From NCBI RefSeq assembly GCF_026262505.1, contig NC_067207.1:32208082-32272081 (forward strand): a DNA stretch of 64,000 nt, read 5' to 3'. The translations under genes and the position numbers were made by a program. The notes below the pieces were generated by a model. The model saw only the letters and a program-made list of their open reading frames with translations. It made no database searches and was not told the origin of the DNA. Source of the stretch: Trichomonas vaginalis G3 (taxonomy: Eukaryota; Parabasalia; Trichomonadida; Trichomonadidae). This document shows positions 38,251 through 48,776 of this stretch, in pieces (position 1 is the stretch's first letter; every line of letters starts with the position of its first letter).

Positions 38251-41200
38251 TTACTTGAGCATGTCTTCTATAGATAGACTTCCAACTTTCTTTGGTTTCT
38301 CCTCTTCCTGCTTGTCAACAATCTTTGGAGCTCCAATTACTTTAGGATGGCTCTTGATAATTACCTTTGGAGAAGCCTTTGGTTTCTCTGGAGTCATCAT
38401 TGTAGGTGTAGACATTGGACTGACGAGGCTTTCTACCTTTACATTAGAAATCGGAGGTGGAGGTGGAAGAATTGATGACAAGATAGAAGGAGGGCCAAGA
38501 GGTTGTGCCATTGGCTGTAATGATGTAGGTGGCGGACCTCCTAATTGAGGAATTTGTGGCGGAGGAGGAATATTTATTGTTGCCTGTAATTGAGGGGGTA
38601 TCTGAAGAATTTGGGGTCCAGGAGGAATTCCCCTCTGCAAAAGTGACAAATTATTTACATTTGGATTTTGCTGAGCCATGTATTGGAGAGCCATTCTACT
38701 TGCTTCAGGGTTGACATTCGGGTTGGCCTGGGGGGCGATGTATTTCACGAAGAAGTTCATTTGTTTGTTGTCTTGCTTCGGAATTGGGTTAACTGGAGCA
38801 GGATTTGCAGTATTTGCAGGATTACTCTGCTTCCTCGACTGTCTTCTTGGAGGCTTTTGCGCTGGATCTGCTTCTGAGAACTCTCTGAAGACATATCCTT
38901 CGCATTTGTCCGCATTCTTCATATGCTGTATTACGTAGATAGTTTCTGGTGCAGCAAGACCATAGTAATCAGGTCCTGATATACTTAACTGCTTTGCAGC
39001 TTCGTTTTCTCTCAATTTCTGAACAATCTTGAGAATTATCGACCAAGGACTAGTTGGACTTGCTCCTTCGAAGAATACTTCAGGGTTCTTCTCATTGGTA
39101 ACCCTGAACAGAGGTCCTGGGCCACCATTGTCAATAATTTCGCAAATGTACTTTACTCTTTCTGTTGGATTGATCGTAGATCTGTAAAGCTTTGTAATTT
39201 TGTAGCCGGCCGGATAAATGTACTTTTCTGTGTGGAAACCTGGTCGGTCCCATACGATCGTACCGAAAGACAAAATTGAGGATGAAGCGGTGAGAAGCAA
39301 AGGTAGATCTGGTAAACCATCTTCGTTGAGCTTGAGAGATGGCATTGGCAAAGTATCATTTGATGGAGCTGGTCTGCGCTTAACTCTAGCGGCATCTTGC
39401 TCCTTGAGTTGTTCTAAAGGAGTGTTCTCTATCAAATCTAAGCAAACCATGAGTCTTTTCATGACTCGGATATCATTTGTGACAAATTGTGGAGGTTTTT
39501 CACCGACAATAGGGACGAACTCTTCCTGTTTGAGGATCTCTGCACAAAGGCCCCATCCTTTCTCTGCAATGTTCTTGAAAAACTTAAATTCAATTTCATT
39601 TGTCCACAAATTAGGAACATTTCTCCATCTTGGCATTGTTTCGAAGTATTCTTTGAGCTTGTCATCACCGTATTTGATGAATAAACGCCTTAATCTTGTC
39701 AAACTCTCTACTCTTTGCTTTAATCTATTTGCTTGATTGTCTTCATCGCCTTCTGATGCTTTCTTGCTCTTCTTCTTTCCTTTTTCATCTGCCTTTTCTT
39801 CTTTCTCTTCTGTTTTTCCTTCGTTTTCCTTCTCTTCCTCTGTTTTCTCAGTTTCAGGCTTGTCACTTTTTGGTTCACTATGAGGTTTACTTTTTCTGTC
39901 ACTTTTTACTTCCTCTTTTTGTTCTTCCTTATTTTCCTGAGATTTTTCTTCTGTATTTTGTTTCTGTTCTTTTTCTTTCTCGTCGTTATCTTTTCCGTCC
40001 AAGATGTTCTTTACGTATTGTTCCATTTCTTCATCTGTTTTCTCTGTGAATCCAGTGATATCTCTGAACTTTTCCCAGTCGAATTCACCATCTTCTTTCA
40101 GAGGAATTCCTTGATGTTGCAATTGTTGGACAACAGCACTTTTATCCCTCTTCTTCCATGTCATTGGGCCTCTTGGTTTTCTTGCCTTGTAGTTAGGGTT
40201 GTTTTCGTACAATTCGCCATTCAACATCTTCCTTATATCGATGGCAATTCTCTTTAATCTTGGTGTCAAATTCGCTGTTGAAGGAGGATCCAATGTTTTG
40301 TCTTTTACCAATGACCATGGAATTTCTGTGTCATTGAGCATCTTGTCGTAACAAGCGAATCCACATTTATAAGTTCCCATGACTAAACATTTGTCATCGT
40401 TTTCACTCCACCATTGACTTGGCGGCTGTGTGTGGCATTGAGGAATGTTTAATTCTTCAATTTTTCCATTCGCTTTGTTTACAACTTGTGAAATGTAGTA
40501 AAGAACGTCAAGACGTCTGATCCATGCAACAGCGTTGTGCTGGATCTGAAGAACAAACTCTTCTTCGTTGATTCGAAGTAGATTTGCTATTTCTTTGTCC
40601 CTTTCTTTAGCTTCTTCTTCCGTTGTAAACTTATCGTCAAATTCCTTTGAATTTCCTTCGTCCAAAAGAATTTGTGCTGTCTCCATATCTGTCTTATCTT
40701 GTGCTGCAACCATAATTGTCCTCAGAAATGCACGTGCGGCCAATTTTACTTCATTTATCGTTCTGGTAAGTCCTAAAGTAGGGGCGACATCCCAACGACC
40801 CCAGCCATATCTGAACAACAGTTGCTGGAGACGTTCTCTGTCTCTGTGCGACCAACTTCCCCGGGGAGGTTCACCTTCTTCTTCCTCATCGGATTCTTTG
40901 AAGTTTACATCGGCTTTCTTGCGGATTCTGACATTGGTAAGACCTGCGTATTCTCCAATCTCTTCTTCTTCGGCGGCTTGCGCATTTGGTAAAATCTTTT
41001 GCCAAAATTCGGGGTCGTTGATATCGATATTAGTGTTTTCATCGACATCGAACTGTGCCTTAGAGAACATTGAACCAGCAGCTTCGTTTATGACCATTGT
41101 TTTCGATCTTGATAAAATTTGATCGATATCATCTTCTCCAAATGTATCTTCTTCAACATCATTCAATGCATAATAAGCTCCTTTACGTAAAAGTGTATCA

Positions 41201-43221
41201 AGTTCCTTCTTTTTCGTCTTATCTAAAATAGCATGTCCGAGACCGAGTTTCTTTGATGAAATCTCGAACATGTTCTGCTCGTAAGTACCTTTAGTAATAA
41301 GACGATACACTTTTACGGTCTTTTGTTGACCAATTCTGTGGCATCTGGCTTGTGCCTGCAAATCGTTCTGTGGATTCCAGTCGCTATCGAATATAATGAC
41401 TGTATCAGCTGCATTTAAGTTGATACCTAAGCCACCGGCCCTTGTACTGAGGAGGAAGATAAAATCATCGGAATCTGGAGCGTTGAAATGGTCAATTAAC
41501 GATTGCCTGACTGATGGCTTGACCTGCCCATCAAGTCTGAGGAACTTGTAGCCAGTTGCGGCCAAATAATCTTGTAAGATATCCAAAAGATTGGTCATTT
41601 GGCTGAAAATGAGAACTCTGTGGCCATCAGCTTTCAATTTTGGCAGAAGTTTGTCGATTAAAATCATTTTTCCGCTGGATCTGATAATTGCTTCTAGAGC
41701 TTTATCTGGTTGGTTTGTGTATCCCATATCAGCGAGGATTTTGTCCTCTGCTCCTTTGATAAGGAATGGATGGATGCAAACTTTTCTGAGATCCATCGCG
41801 ATATTCAGTAAATTTGTGCCTCCAGAAAGGAAAGAAGAGTTCTGTTCGAGTATAGCTCTGTAGAACTGCTTCTGGTATTTCGTCATTGTGCATTCAATGA
41901 TTGTTTCTTCCTTTGGAGCAATAGATTGGTCTGTATCTACCTTTAATCGACGAAGGAGATGTGGTTGGAGTCTGACTCTGAGTTTTTGAATATCTTGTGC
42001 ATCCATGTCGTTGTTTAAATCGGAGAATTCGCCTGGATGCAAAAATTCCAACAAAGATTGCAGTTCTTCTATGGAATTTTGTAGTGGTGTTCCGGTAAGA
42101 AGTACTCTAAATGATGTTTTCAAGTGTTGGATTGCGGATAAGATCTTGGAATTCTTGTTTTTGAGTCTATGAGCTTCATCAACAACGAAAGCAGGGAATT
42201 TGAAGTGGCGAAGTTCATCAACATCTTTATAAAGAACTTCGTATGATGTAAGGAATATATCAAACTTCACTTGTTCCGAGTTTGATTTGTAAAATTCGTA
42301 TTCTCGAAGCATTTCTCTTGCTTGTCTGTTGCCTGTGTATCTAATAACGTATAAATCAGTCCATGATTCGATCTGCCTCTGCCAATGAGGGAGTGTAGCC
42401 AAAGGAGCTATAACCATGTAAGGACCAGGTAGTTTTTCAACACGGTGTATTCTTTCGAAGAATGCCACGGCTTGGATTGTTTTACCAAGACCCATTTCAT
42501 CCGCTAAAATACAGTTGATATCCGAATACCAGTTTTTAAGAAGCCAGTTGACTCCTTCGAGCTGGTAATTAAATAACTGGAGTCCGTTTTTATATGTGGG
42601 GTTCCCTTCAATTGGCTTGAACTGAGATTTTGAAGGCTTCTTGAACTGAGTTTCTTCTGTAACTGAGTCATATTTATAAAATGAATCAATAAGAGATTGG
42701 TCCATATTATCTTCCCACGTGCAGTAATTGTAGTCTAAGTTCTTCCATTTTGTTAAATATAAAGTTTGTTCGTTTTCCTTTTTTGTTGCAATGATTCTTT
42801 CCGGTTCATTATATGATTGATCATAATAAGGCTCCGGAGGCGGATATGGATTTTTCTTTTCATATCGTTTCCATTGGCGATTGGCTTCAGGAAAAGACAA
42901 AAATTTTGAAAGAGGAATCCATTCGCAATGAATATAGGCTTTTCCTTTGTATTTTACAAAAAGCATTTTTTCATTATTAGTTTCATCTTCAAGTTTGTAA
43001 CCAAGAATATATTCAAAAGGTGATTTTGATGAGTTTTCAGAAGAAGCTTCATCATCAGAACTCGTTGTAGTCTGAGAGATCTCTTCTTGAGAAGCTTCGT
43101 CTGAATCTTGTTGATTTTTGTGCTCTTCTTCCTCTGCGAGATTGAGCTGAAAAGCGGTATCAGAATTGCTGTCAGAGAAAGAGTCATCTTCGTGGCGTGT
43201 CCTTGAATGGGAGCGCCTCAT
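38251..43221 (-). CDS. CHD chromatin remodeller with C-terminal FYRN/FYRC module
   Basis: A 1656-residue protein. An acidic/serine N-terminus is followed by two chromodomains (about 70-125 and 138-187) and an SNF2 ATPase: ADEMGLGKT near 240, DEAH near 345, helicase C from about 535 with HRIGQQ near 628. Next comes the block INDPEFWQKILPNAQ, which resembles the CHD6-9 (kismet) subgroup, then SANT-like parts (SWSHRDRERLQQLLFRYGWG near 790; WWSENDDKCLVMG). A lysine/glutamate tract follows. Residues about 1312-1365 read as FYRN (IVWDRPGFHTEKYIYPAGYK) and about 1370-1445 as FYRC (GPDYYGLAAPETIYVIQHM), otherwise known from MLL and TBRG1. The tail is proline-rich. Nuclear, nucleosome sliding expected. 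Confidence 0.93.
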   Translation of the reverse strand: MRRSHSRTRHEDDSFSDSNSDTAFQLNLAEEEEHKNQQDSDEASQEEISQTTTSSDDEASSENSSKSPFEYILGYKLEDETNNEKMLFVKYKGKAYIHCEWIPLSKFLSFPEANRQWKRYEKKNPYPPPEPYYDQSYNEPERIIATKKENEQTLYLTKWKNLDYNYCTWEDNMDQSLIDSFYKYDSVTEETQFKKPSKSQFKPIEGNPTYKNGLQLFNYQLEGVNWLLKNWYSDINCILADEMGLGKTIQAVAFFERIHRVEKLPGPYMVIAPLATLPHWQRQIESWTDLYVIRYTGNRQAREMLREYEFYKSNSEQVKFDIFLTSYEVLYKDVDELRHFKFPAFVVDEAHRLKNKNSKILSAIQHLKTSFRVLLTGTPLQNSIEELQSLLEFLHPGEFSDLNNDMDAQDIQKLRVRLQPHLLRRLKVDTDQSIAPKEETIIECTMTKYQKQFYRAILEQNSSFLSGGTNLLNIAMDLRKVCIHPFLIKGAEDKILADMGYTNQPDKALEAIIRSSGKMILIDKLLPKLKADGHRVLIFSQMTNLLDILQDYLAATGYKFLRLDGQVKPSVRQSLIDHFNAPDSDDFIFLLSTRAGGLGINLNAADTVIIFDSDWNPQNDLQAQARCHRIGQQKTVKVYRLITKGTYEQNMFEISSKKLGLGHAILDKTKKKELDTLLRKGAYYALNDVEEDTFGEDDIDQILSRSKTMVINEAAGSMFSKAQFDVDENTNIDINDPEFWQKILPNAQAAEEEEIGEYAGLTNVRIRKKADVNFKESDEEEEGEPPRGSWSHRDRERLQQLLFRYGWGRWDVAPTLGLTRTINEVKLAARAFLRTIMVAAQDKTDMETAQILLDEGNSKEFDDKFTTEEEAKERDKEIANLLRINEEEFVLQIQHNAVAWIRRLDVLYYISQVVNKANGKIEELNIPQCHTQPPSQWWSENDDKCLVMGTYKCGFACYDKMLNDTEIPWSLVKDKTLDPPSTANLTPRLKRIAIDIRKMLNGELYENNPNYKARKPRGPMTWKKRDKSAVVQQLQHQGIPLKEDGEFDWEKFRDITGFTEKTDEEMEQYVKNILDGKDNDEKEKEQKQNTEEKSQENKEEQKEEVKSDRKSKPHSEPKSDKPETEKTEEEKENEGKTEEKEEKADEKGKKKSKKASEGDEDNQANRLKQRVESLTRLRRLFIKYGDDKLKEYFETMPRWRNVPNLWTNEIEFKFFKNIAEKGWGLCAEILKQEEFVPIVGEKPPQFVTNDIRVMKRLMVCLDLIENTPLEQLKEQDAARVKRRPAPSNDTLPMPSLKLNEDGLPDLPLLLTASSSILSFGTIVWDRPGFHTEKYIYPAGYKITKLYRSTINPTERVKYICEIIDNGGPGPLFRVTNEKNPEVFFEGASPTSPWSIILKIVQKLRENEAAKQLSISGPDYYGLAAPETIYVIQHMKNADKCEGYVFREFSEADPAQKPPRRQSRKQSNPANTANPAPVNPIPKQDNKQMNFFVKYIAPQANPNVNPEASRMALQYMAQQNPNVNNLSLLQRGIPPGPQILQIPPQLQATINIPPPPQIPQLGGPPPTSLQPMAQPLGPPSILSSILPPPPPISNVKVESLVSPMSTPTMMTPEKPKASPKVIIKSHPKVIGAPKIVDKQEEEKPKKVGSLSIEDMLK

Positions 43222-44644
43222 TTCCTTGGCCTCTCTAAACTCTGAAAAATCAAAGGTTCATTTCAAATCGAAAAATTGACAAATATAATTTTTATCATCA
43301 CTAAATTTTCTCCAAAATTTTGATCATATATCTTATCCTACATGTATTTGAAATAATACCCTATGAAAAAATTAATGGTTCAATATTATCCCCGCGTTTC
43401 ATCTCAAATACTATCAAAATTTGATAATATTCGGAAACATTTATAAACATCTTCTATTTTTACATAAAGTACTCACAAAATCTAGATTGAGAGGCGGTCA
43501 ATGACTTTTGAGGGGAAATTAACGCATGGAATTTAATATTATTTCGGTTGATATTCTTGCTTATTATTTCAGAAAAAAATCTTAAAAATTTCAATATGAA
43601 AATTGAAAGCAATTCAAAAAAATTGCTAACATGTAAATTTTAATATCCTATGCATAATTTCATATTTTGAACATTTTTTATTTTTGTTTAAAACTTAAAA
43701 TTTTGCGAATTTAATATAATTTATAAAATATAATACGTATATATATTTAAAATACACTAAATTTAATTGTTAATTGACGTTTTTGGGAATGAATTTTATC
43801 AAAACATGCCTGAATCCGAAAATTTGAAACAACGAATTACACAATCATATATGTAGAATTCAAAATACAAACTTAAAGATTGTATACGTTTAAAATTATT
43901 CAGATTGTGTTTGATTTCCACTCATTCTGTTTCTTTTGAACTCTAACACTAACATTTCATGATGATTACATGATCCATTTATACATGGTTGAATTGTTCC
44001 AGATTCTACCAGAAAATCAATCCAAATTTCTCAATGCATTCATGGTGATTGGACAAAATTTAAAATTTATCAGCCTGTTTCCAGAGAAACTCATATATTC
44101 CCTAATGAAATGTAATTTTTGCTACATTTATTTCAATCAAATTTCAAAAAATTGACTGCAGAGCTTGAAAAGGTGATGAATCATGTTGTTATTAGATGTA
44201 CATATTAGATTTACTATTTCCAAAAAAATGCTCAAATTTGAATAGTTTTTAGAAAATTTGGAATTACACTCCTTACATTATATATAATTAAATGTCTAAA
44301 TTTTATTTATTTTTCCCTTTTAATTTTATAACGTGCTCTATCAAAACTAACCACTCAATTGAAGGCCACAAAATCTAAGTAGTGAGGGTACACAAATTTT
44401 GTATGGAGTACGGTTCAATTTTTGAGAGCCTCACTACTTAGATTTTGTGACTACCTTAAAATGGTCGCATAAACTTTTCTTTCTATAACCCATTTCAGGA
44501 ACAAGAAAGAACAATATTTCTCATATTAATTTTCGTGAAATTGTGATTTGATAATTTCAAATCTCTATTTCTTTGATGATATGATCTAAAAAATCATAAG
44601 AATTATAAAAAGAAGGATCGATCTCTAATATTTAATAACAAGAA
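43222..44644. other. Intergenic, contains one hairpin
   Basis: AT-rich, no convincing gene; the 61-codon frame at 43970 looks accidental. A long inverted repeat at 44367-44449 is listed separately. Confidence 0.5.
44367..44449. repeat. Inverted repeat with 21-bp perfect arms
   Basis: Arms 44367-44387 (begins CACAAAATCTAAGTAG) and 44429-44449 are exact reverse complements around a 41-bp loop. It could be a tiny MITE or a convergent transcript hairpin; there is no coding gene beside it. Confidence 0.85.
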
Positions 44645-45643
44645 TTATTCAACATAAATCTTCAATCCATCGAGGATTGAGAACCAAACAATAAGTGTTG
44701 GGACACAAAGAACAGTAGTCCAGAAAATCATTGTTGAAGCGCAACCTTCACCAAGATGAGCGCCAGATGTAATAGCATAAGATGCGACGGCCGTTGGTTG
44801 TGCACCGATGATCATGCATTGTCTAGCAACGTGTGCACTCATACCAAGAGCCTTGCACCATAAGCCTGCAAACATTGGGCCAATGAAGCATCTAACAATG
44901 ATGCAAAAGATGAATTGTAACCAACCGCAAGAAATAAGGGAGTGCTGAGCAAGGAAGACGCCAACACAGACAAGAGCGAGGGCGAAAACCATATCACCAG
45001 CATATTGGAAGAGTCTATCAAGGAAAATCGGATATTGGATATTGCAAGCGGAGTAAATGATACCGATTACGTTACCAATAAGAATAGGAGATTTGATAAC
45101 ACCAAGAAGAACTTTTCCAATGATTGCGAATGAGAATTTTTCAGGCGGTAAGCCATTTTCAACTCTTTTTCTGTTTGATGCGACAACTCCGTAGATACCA
45201 ACCATAATTAAGAAGATTGGTGATGAAATAAGATCGTTAGAAATCATCATCATTGAAACCATGACATTCTCTTTTGCGGGCCAGAGAGCATTGAAAACAG
45301 GGATACCGGAAATGATGTAATTAATGTATGCGCATGGGAAAACTGTACTGAGGTATGCTTGAAGACGATCTTTGAAGGGATAAACCATCATAAAAGCAAC
45401 TGAAATGTAAGTTGAAATCGACATTAAGGCTGCGATACCGAAAGGTTGGAAGTCTAACTCTTTTAATTTCTTGGGGGCAATACCTCTGATGATAAGCGGC
45501 ATAAAACCGATGAAGAAAACAACTCCATTTAAGGAACCACTATCTTTGAGTGTAACTATTTTTAATTTGGCGAGGATAAATCCAACAGCAATGATTAAAA
45601 GCATTGATACACCTACTTGGATAACATTCACGTAGTTCGTCAT
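44645..45643 (-). CDS. Auxin efflux carrier (AEC) family transporter
   Basis: A 332-residue membrane protein with about ten hydrophobic helices arranged as two halves, as in the AEC/PIN-like superfamily: an N-terminal VIQVGVSMLLIIAVGFILAK helix, a middle loop with basic residues (SNRKRVENGLPPEKF) and a C-terminal half with PTAVASYAITSGAHLG. Members move organic anions or signalling molecules across membranes by proton-coupled transport; trichomonads carry several. The substrate cannot be inferred from sequence. The length is normal for the family, and there is no signal peptide beyond the first helix. Confidence 0.85.
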   Translation of the reverse strand: MTNYVNVIQVGVSMLLIIAVGFILAKLKIVTLKDSGSLNGVVFFIGFMPLIIRGIAPKKLKELDFQPFGIAALMSISTYISVAFMMVYPFKDRLQAYLSTVFPCAYINYIISGIPVFNALWPAKENVMVSMMMISNDLISSPIFLIMVGIYGVVASNRKRVENGLPPEKFSFAIIGKVLLGVIKSPILIGNVIGIIYSACNIQYPIFLDRLFQYAGDMVFALALVCVGVFLAQHSLISCGWLQFIFCIIVRCFIGPMFAGLWCKALGMSAHVARQCMIIGAQPTAVASYAITSGAHLGEGCASTMIFWTTVLCVPTLIVWFSILDGLKIYVE

Positions 45644-46490
45644 GCTCTAATACGCTTCGAGGATAATTTGTGATGAGATACTTCTGTTCAAATCTATTCC
45701 CAATTTTTCAATGCCCGTAAAACCGATATTCTCAAATATTCTGAGCGACATGGCGAATGATTGAATTCCCCAACAACTTGTCAGAGGCTCAGTATAGTAT
45801 AATAGATAGAATTATAATGAAAATCTTATTTAACATCTTTTCAATCGAAATGTAAAGTATTATCTAACATGAAATTATATATGGGTTACTCACACAGGTA
45901 TATTTTGTAAGAAATTTACAATTGATATTGAAATAATATTTTTAGATAGGTCATTCATACACAGTGAATTACATCGATTTTTCCACTTTTTATAAAAATT
46001 TCGAAAAAGCAAAATTCAAAGAGTTTGGAAACCTATTGAATTAAAGTTCAAAAAATTAAAAATCCAATAATGAAAAATCTTTGATTGATAACACATACGA
46101 AGTTAAAAAGAGAGAGAAATTATATTTAACAATACAAGGTAGATACTCGTGACATTATTAATCATGAAATCCTTGAATTTTAAGAATTTTTTTCGAATTT
46201 TTTCGAAAAAAAAATATTTTCAGAACAGCCTTAACGGCTAAGATTTAGGAACAATGTTAAGTATCAAAAAGAAAGGAGGTCTGATATAGACAACATATAT
46301 CGTTGAAGGTTGAAAAAATCTCTAATATTTGAGCCCAAAATTTCAAATTTTAATTTTTTGAAAAAAGAGGCCACCCGTATGTACGTTTATTTGAGAGGAG
46401 GAGGATTATATTTTTGAAAGGGTGAAACATTATGAATATGTTAATTATATAATAATATGTATTATTATAAAAAAGAAAAAATAAAGCACG
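45644..46490. other. Intergenic, no gene seen
   Basis: AT-rich spacer with no open frame of note. Confidence 0.5.
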
Positions 46491-47017
46491 TTAAGAGTGG
46501 CTTCCGACCAAATTGTCACTTTTTAGCCCAAGTGAGAAAATTTCGTAATTTATAACCAAGTTTTTTAAAATCTATATTTAATAAAGATTCTATTTTTCTT
46601 ATTAAATTTCAAAAATGAGGGGGTTCGGAATCATCCACAAATTGCCGAAAGGGTTTTTGCCAGTTTTGAATCCGCTTATTTTTATCGACCAAAATTATAA
46701 TAAATATAATTTTCGATAAGTATTCTACCCAAATGATTCTTCAAAAAATTATTTTTCGGATTTTATTCCGTAAATCAACGTTACAGAAAACGCCTAGAAA
46801 ATTTCGAATTTTCCCTAAAAAATTCAGTGCAGGTCGATTTAAGAGATTTTTCAAAAATAATCATATCAGTAGATAGGGTATAATATAGAGGAGCTTTATG
46901 AATAACTCAAAATCCGGGAAACTCAATATTCAACGAGAAAAACGCTTAACAAATCTCACTTTTGGTGTAAACATCACAAAAAATTGAGAAAGCTTTCTGG
47001 TCGGAAGCCTCCCTTAA
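46491..47017. mobile_element. 519-bp MITE with TTAA flanks (piggyBac-like)
   Basis: Terminal inverted repeats G(A/G)G(T/A)GGCTTCCGACCA at 46495 and (reverse) 47013 are directly flanked by TTAA on both sides (46491-46494, 47014-47017), the target choice of piggyBac-type elements. Imperfect inverted similarity goes on inside (AAGTGAG). No coding capacity. Confidence 0.65.
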
Positions 47018-47828
47018 AATTTTTCTTTCTTGATTTTTTACAAAATCTACTTAGAATTATGCAAAATATGACTAAATAATTATAAAATTCAAGTTAAATT
47101 TTAATTTTGATAAATAATTTAAATTTCAAAATATCAAGTTCAGTTCGACTATGTATGTAGTAATTCCTCAATAAAGTGCCAAAACCCTATTAAAATATAT
47201 GAACATTTTCAACATTTTAATGTTTTTATTTAAAAATTTGATGGAATATGAGCTTCAAACAATTATTATGTAAATAAAAATAATTAAATATATGTATTTA
47301 TTCGTATTACAACCGTAGTAAGTCGATTCTTCCTTTCTTCTATTGAGATTTGAATTTGATTTCGAATTGTAAAGAGATTCAAAGGGAAAATACTAGCGGA
47401 TAAAAACTACCTCCATGAAAGGGTCATAATGGAGTCAAGTTGTATTTTTTGATATTTTTTGCTTTTCGAGCCTAAATAGGTAGCCAAGATAATGCCTAAA
47501 AATAAGGTTCTAAATTCTGAAGTTTACATGATCCTCTCGTGTGCACCCTTAAAATATTCTGTGATTATTATAAAAATAAATGTCATAATTTTTATATGGT
47601 TCTTTAATTTGTATTCGAATTGAATTTTTATGTAAATAAAAGTGGCTGACAAATATTGCCAATGCTTATTTTTAGCATGCTTATATAATTTTCTTTCGTT
47701 TAGTCAAAACAGGTCCGGCTTTTTTTGTCTTTTCTCTCAAAATTAAATGATTAAATTTTACATACATTTATTACTTTAAATCAATATATGCTAATATTAT
47801 TTTTCATACTCACCCACAATTTTGAAAG
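47018..47828. other. Intergenic, no gene seen
   Basis: AT-rich. TTTCATACTCACCC at about 47802-47815 is a candidate Inr for the gene at 47829. Confidence 0.45.
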
Positions 47829-48776
47829 ATGATATTTTTTGACAATTATTCAATGTCGAAGGGTTCGAATACTAGTCTTCTTGAGACATTGAAATTAAAA
47901 ATGAATTCACTTGGGCCTGTTGATGCCAGGAGCCTTCAAAAGATTCTCAATACATTTACAAATTTCGGCGATGATTTCCGTCGATATCGTAAAAATCAGT
48001 TATCAGGTGTTCCTAATACTGTCATCGTCGCAATATGCAAAGTACTTAACTCTGTTGGATATAAAATATGTGTATCTCGTGAAACCGAAAGATACAACGA
48101 TATTGCTGATCTTTGCATCCAACAACATTGGAATAATTGCTTATCAGAAATTTTCCCACATATTCATTACGTAAAGCCAAATACCATTATTCTTAATAGA
48201 AAATACGAATTTGATCCACTACGTACGCTTTACACGTCGGCTATGCAAAATTATATCGGTGGTACACCATTCAAAAGCATCGAAGAGATGATCTGCACGA
48301 ATGAATCCAATACAGTTTCTTTTATTGCTCATATGAAAATGGAGGAATTTTCTTTCATCGCTACCTTCCAGAAAGTAGGAACGGTTCATTCTCTTCTTTC
48401 ATATGTTACCTATAGAAAAGGAAATATTTTCATTTTCGATTCCCGACTAAAGAAGATTAAGAAGAAACTACTTCAAGACGGGACAAATTTCGACCTATCT
48501 ACAAAGACTGTTGGAAATATACAAGAACTAATCGATGCTGTCTCAGAGAAACCAACATTTGAAAAAACTTTCTCGCGAGAAATCAAATCAGCAAAGGTTA
48601 TTAACCCTCCACTTCCTCCACCACAACAGCCGTTACTTTTCAGGGATAATCCACCGCCATTTTTCCAGAAACATACTGCAATCGATATTATTCCTCCTTT
48701 GATACTTCCTATAGTTAAAGAAGCTCGAAAAGAGAGTCCATTTATCTTCCCTACAATTCCTTCCTTGAAATCTTGA
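47829..48776 (+). CDS. Unknown protein with proline-rich C-terminal part
   Basis: A 315-residue frame; a second ATG eight codons in (47853, MSKGSNTSLLETLK) is an equally good start. Residues 1-240 look folded, mixed helix/strand, with basic patches (RRYRKNQLSG, LKKIKKKLLQDG). Residues 255-300 hold polyproline blocks (PPLPPPQQPLL, NPPPFFQKH). No signal peptide or membrane segment. The proline blocks could bind SH3/WW or profilin-type partners, but that is speculation. Codon use and length support a real gene; the family is unrecognised. Confidence 0.7.
   Translation: MIFFDNYSMSKGSNTSLLETLKLKMNSLGPVDARSLQKILNTFTNFGDDFRRYRKNQLSGVPNTVIVAICKVLNSVGYKICVSRETERYNDIADLCIQQHWNNCLSEIFPHIHYVKPNTIILNRKYEFDPLRTLYTSAMQNYIGGTPFKSIEEMICTNESNTVSFIAHMKMEEFSFIATFQKVGTVHSLLSYVTYRKGNIFIFDSRLKKIKKKLLQDGTNFDLSTKTVGNIQELIDAVSEKPTFEKTFSREIKSAKVINPPLPPPQQPLLFRDNPPPFFQKHTAIDIIPPLILPIVKEARKESPFIFPTIPSLKS

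Noticed and set aside
39696-40257. Plus-strand hydrophobic frames opposite the CHD gene
   Set aside because: Antisense of the lysine/glutamate tract, which reads as Phe/Leu/Ser on the other strand.
43970-44155. 61-codon frame near a transporter
   Set aside because: Composition and length match chance frames, no motif.
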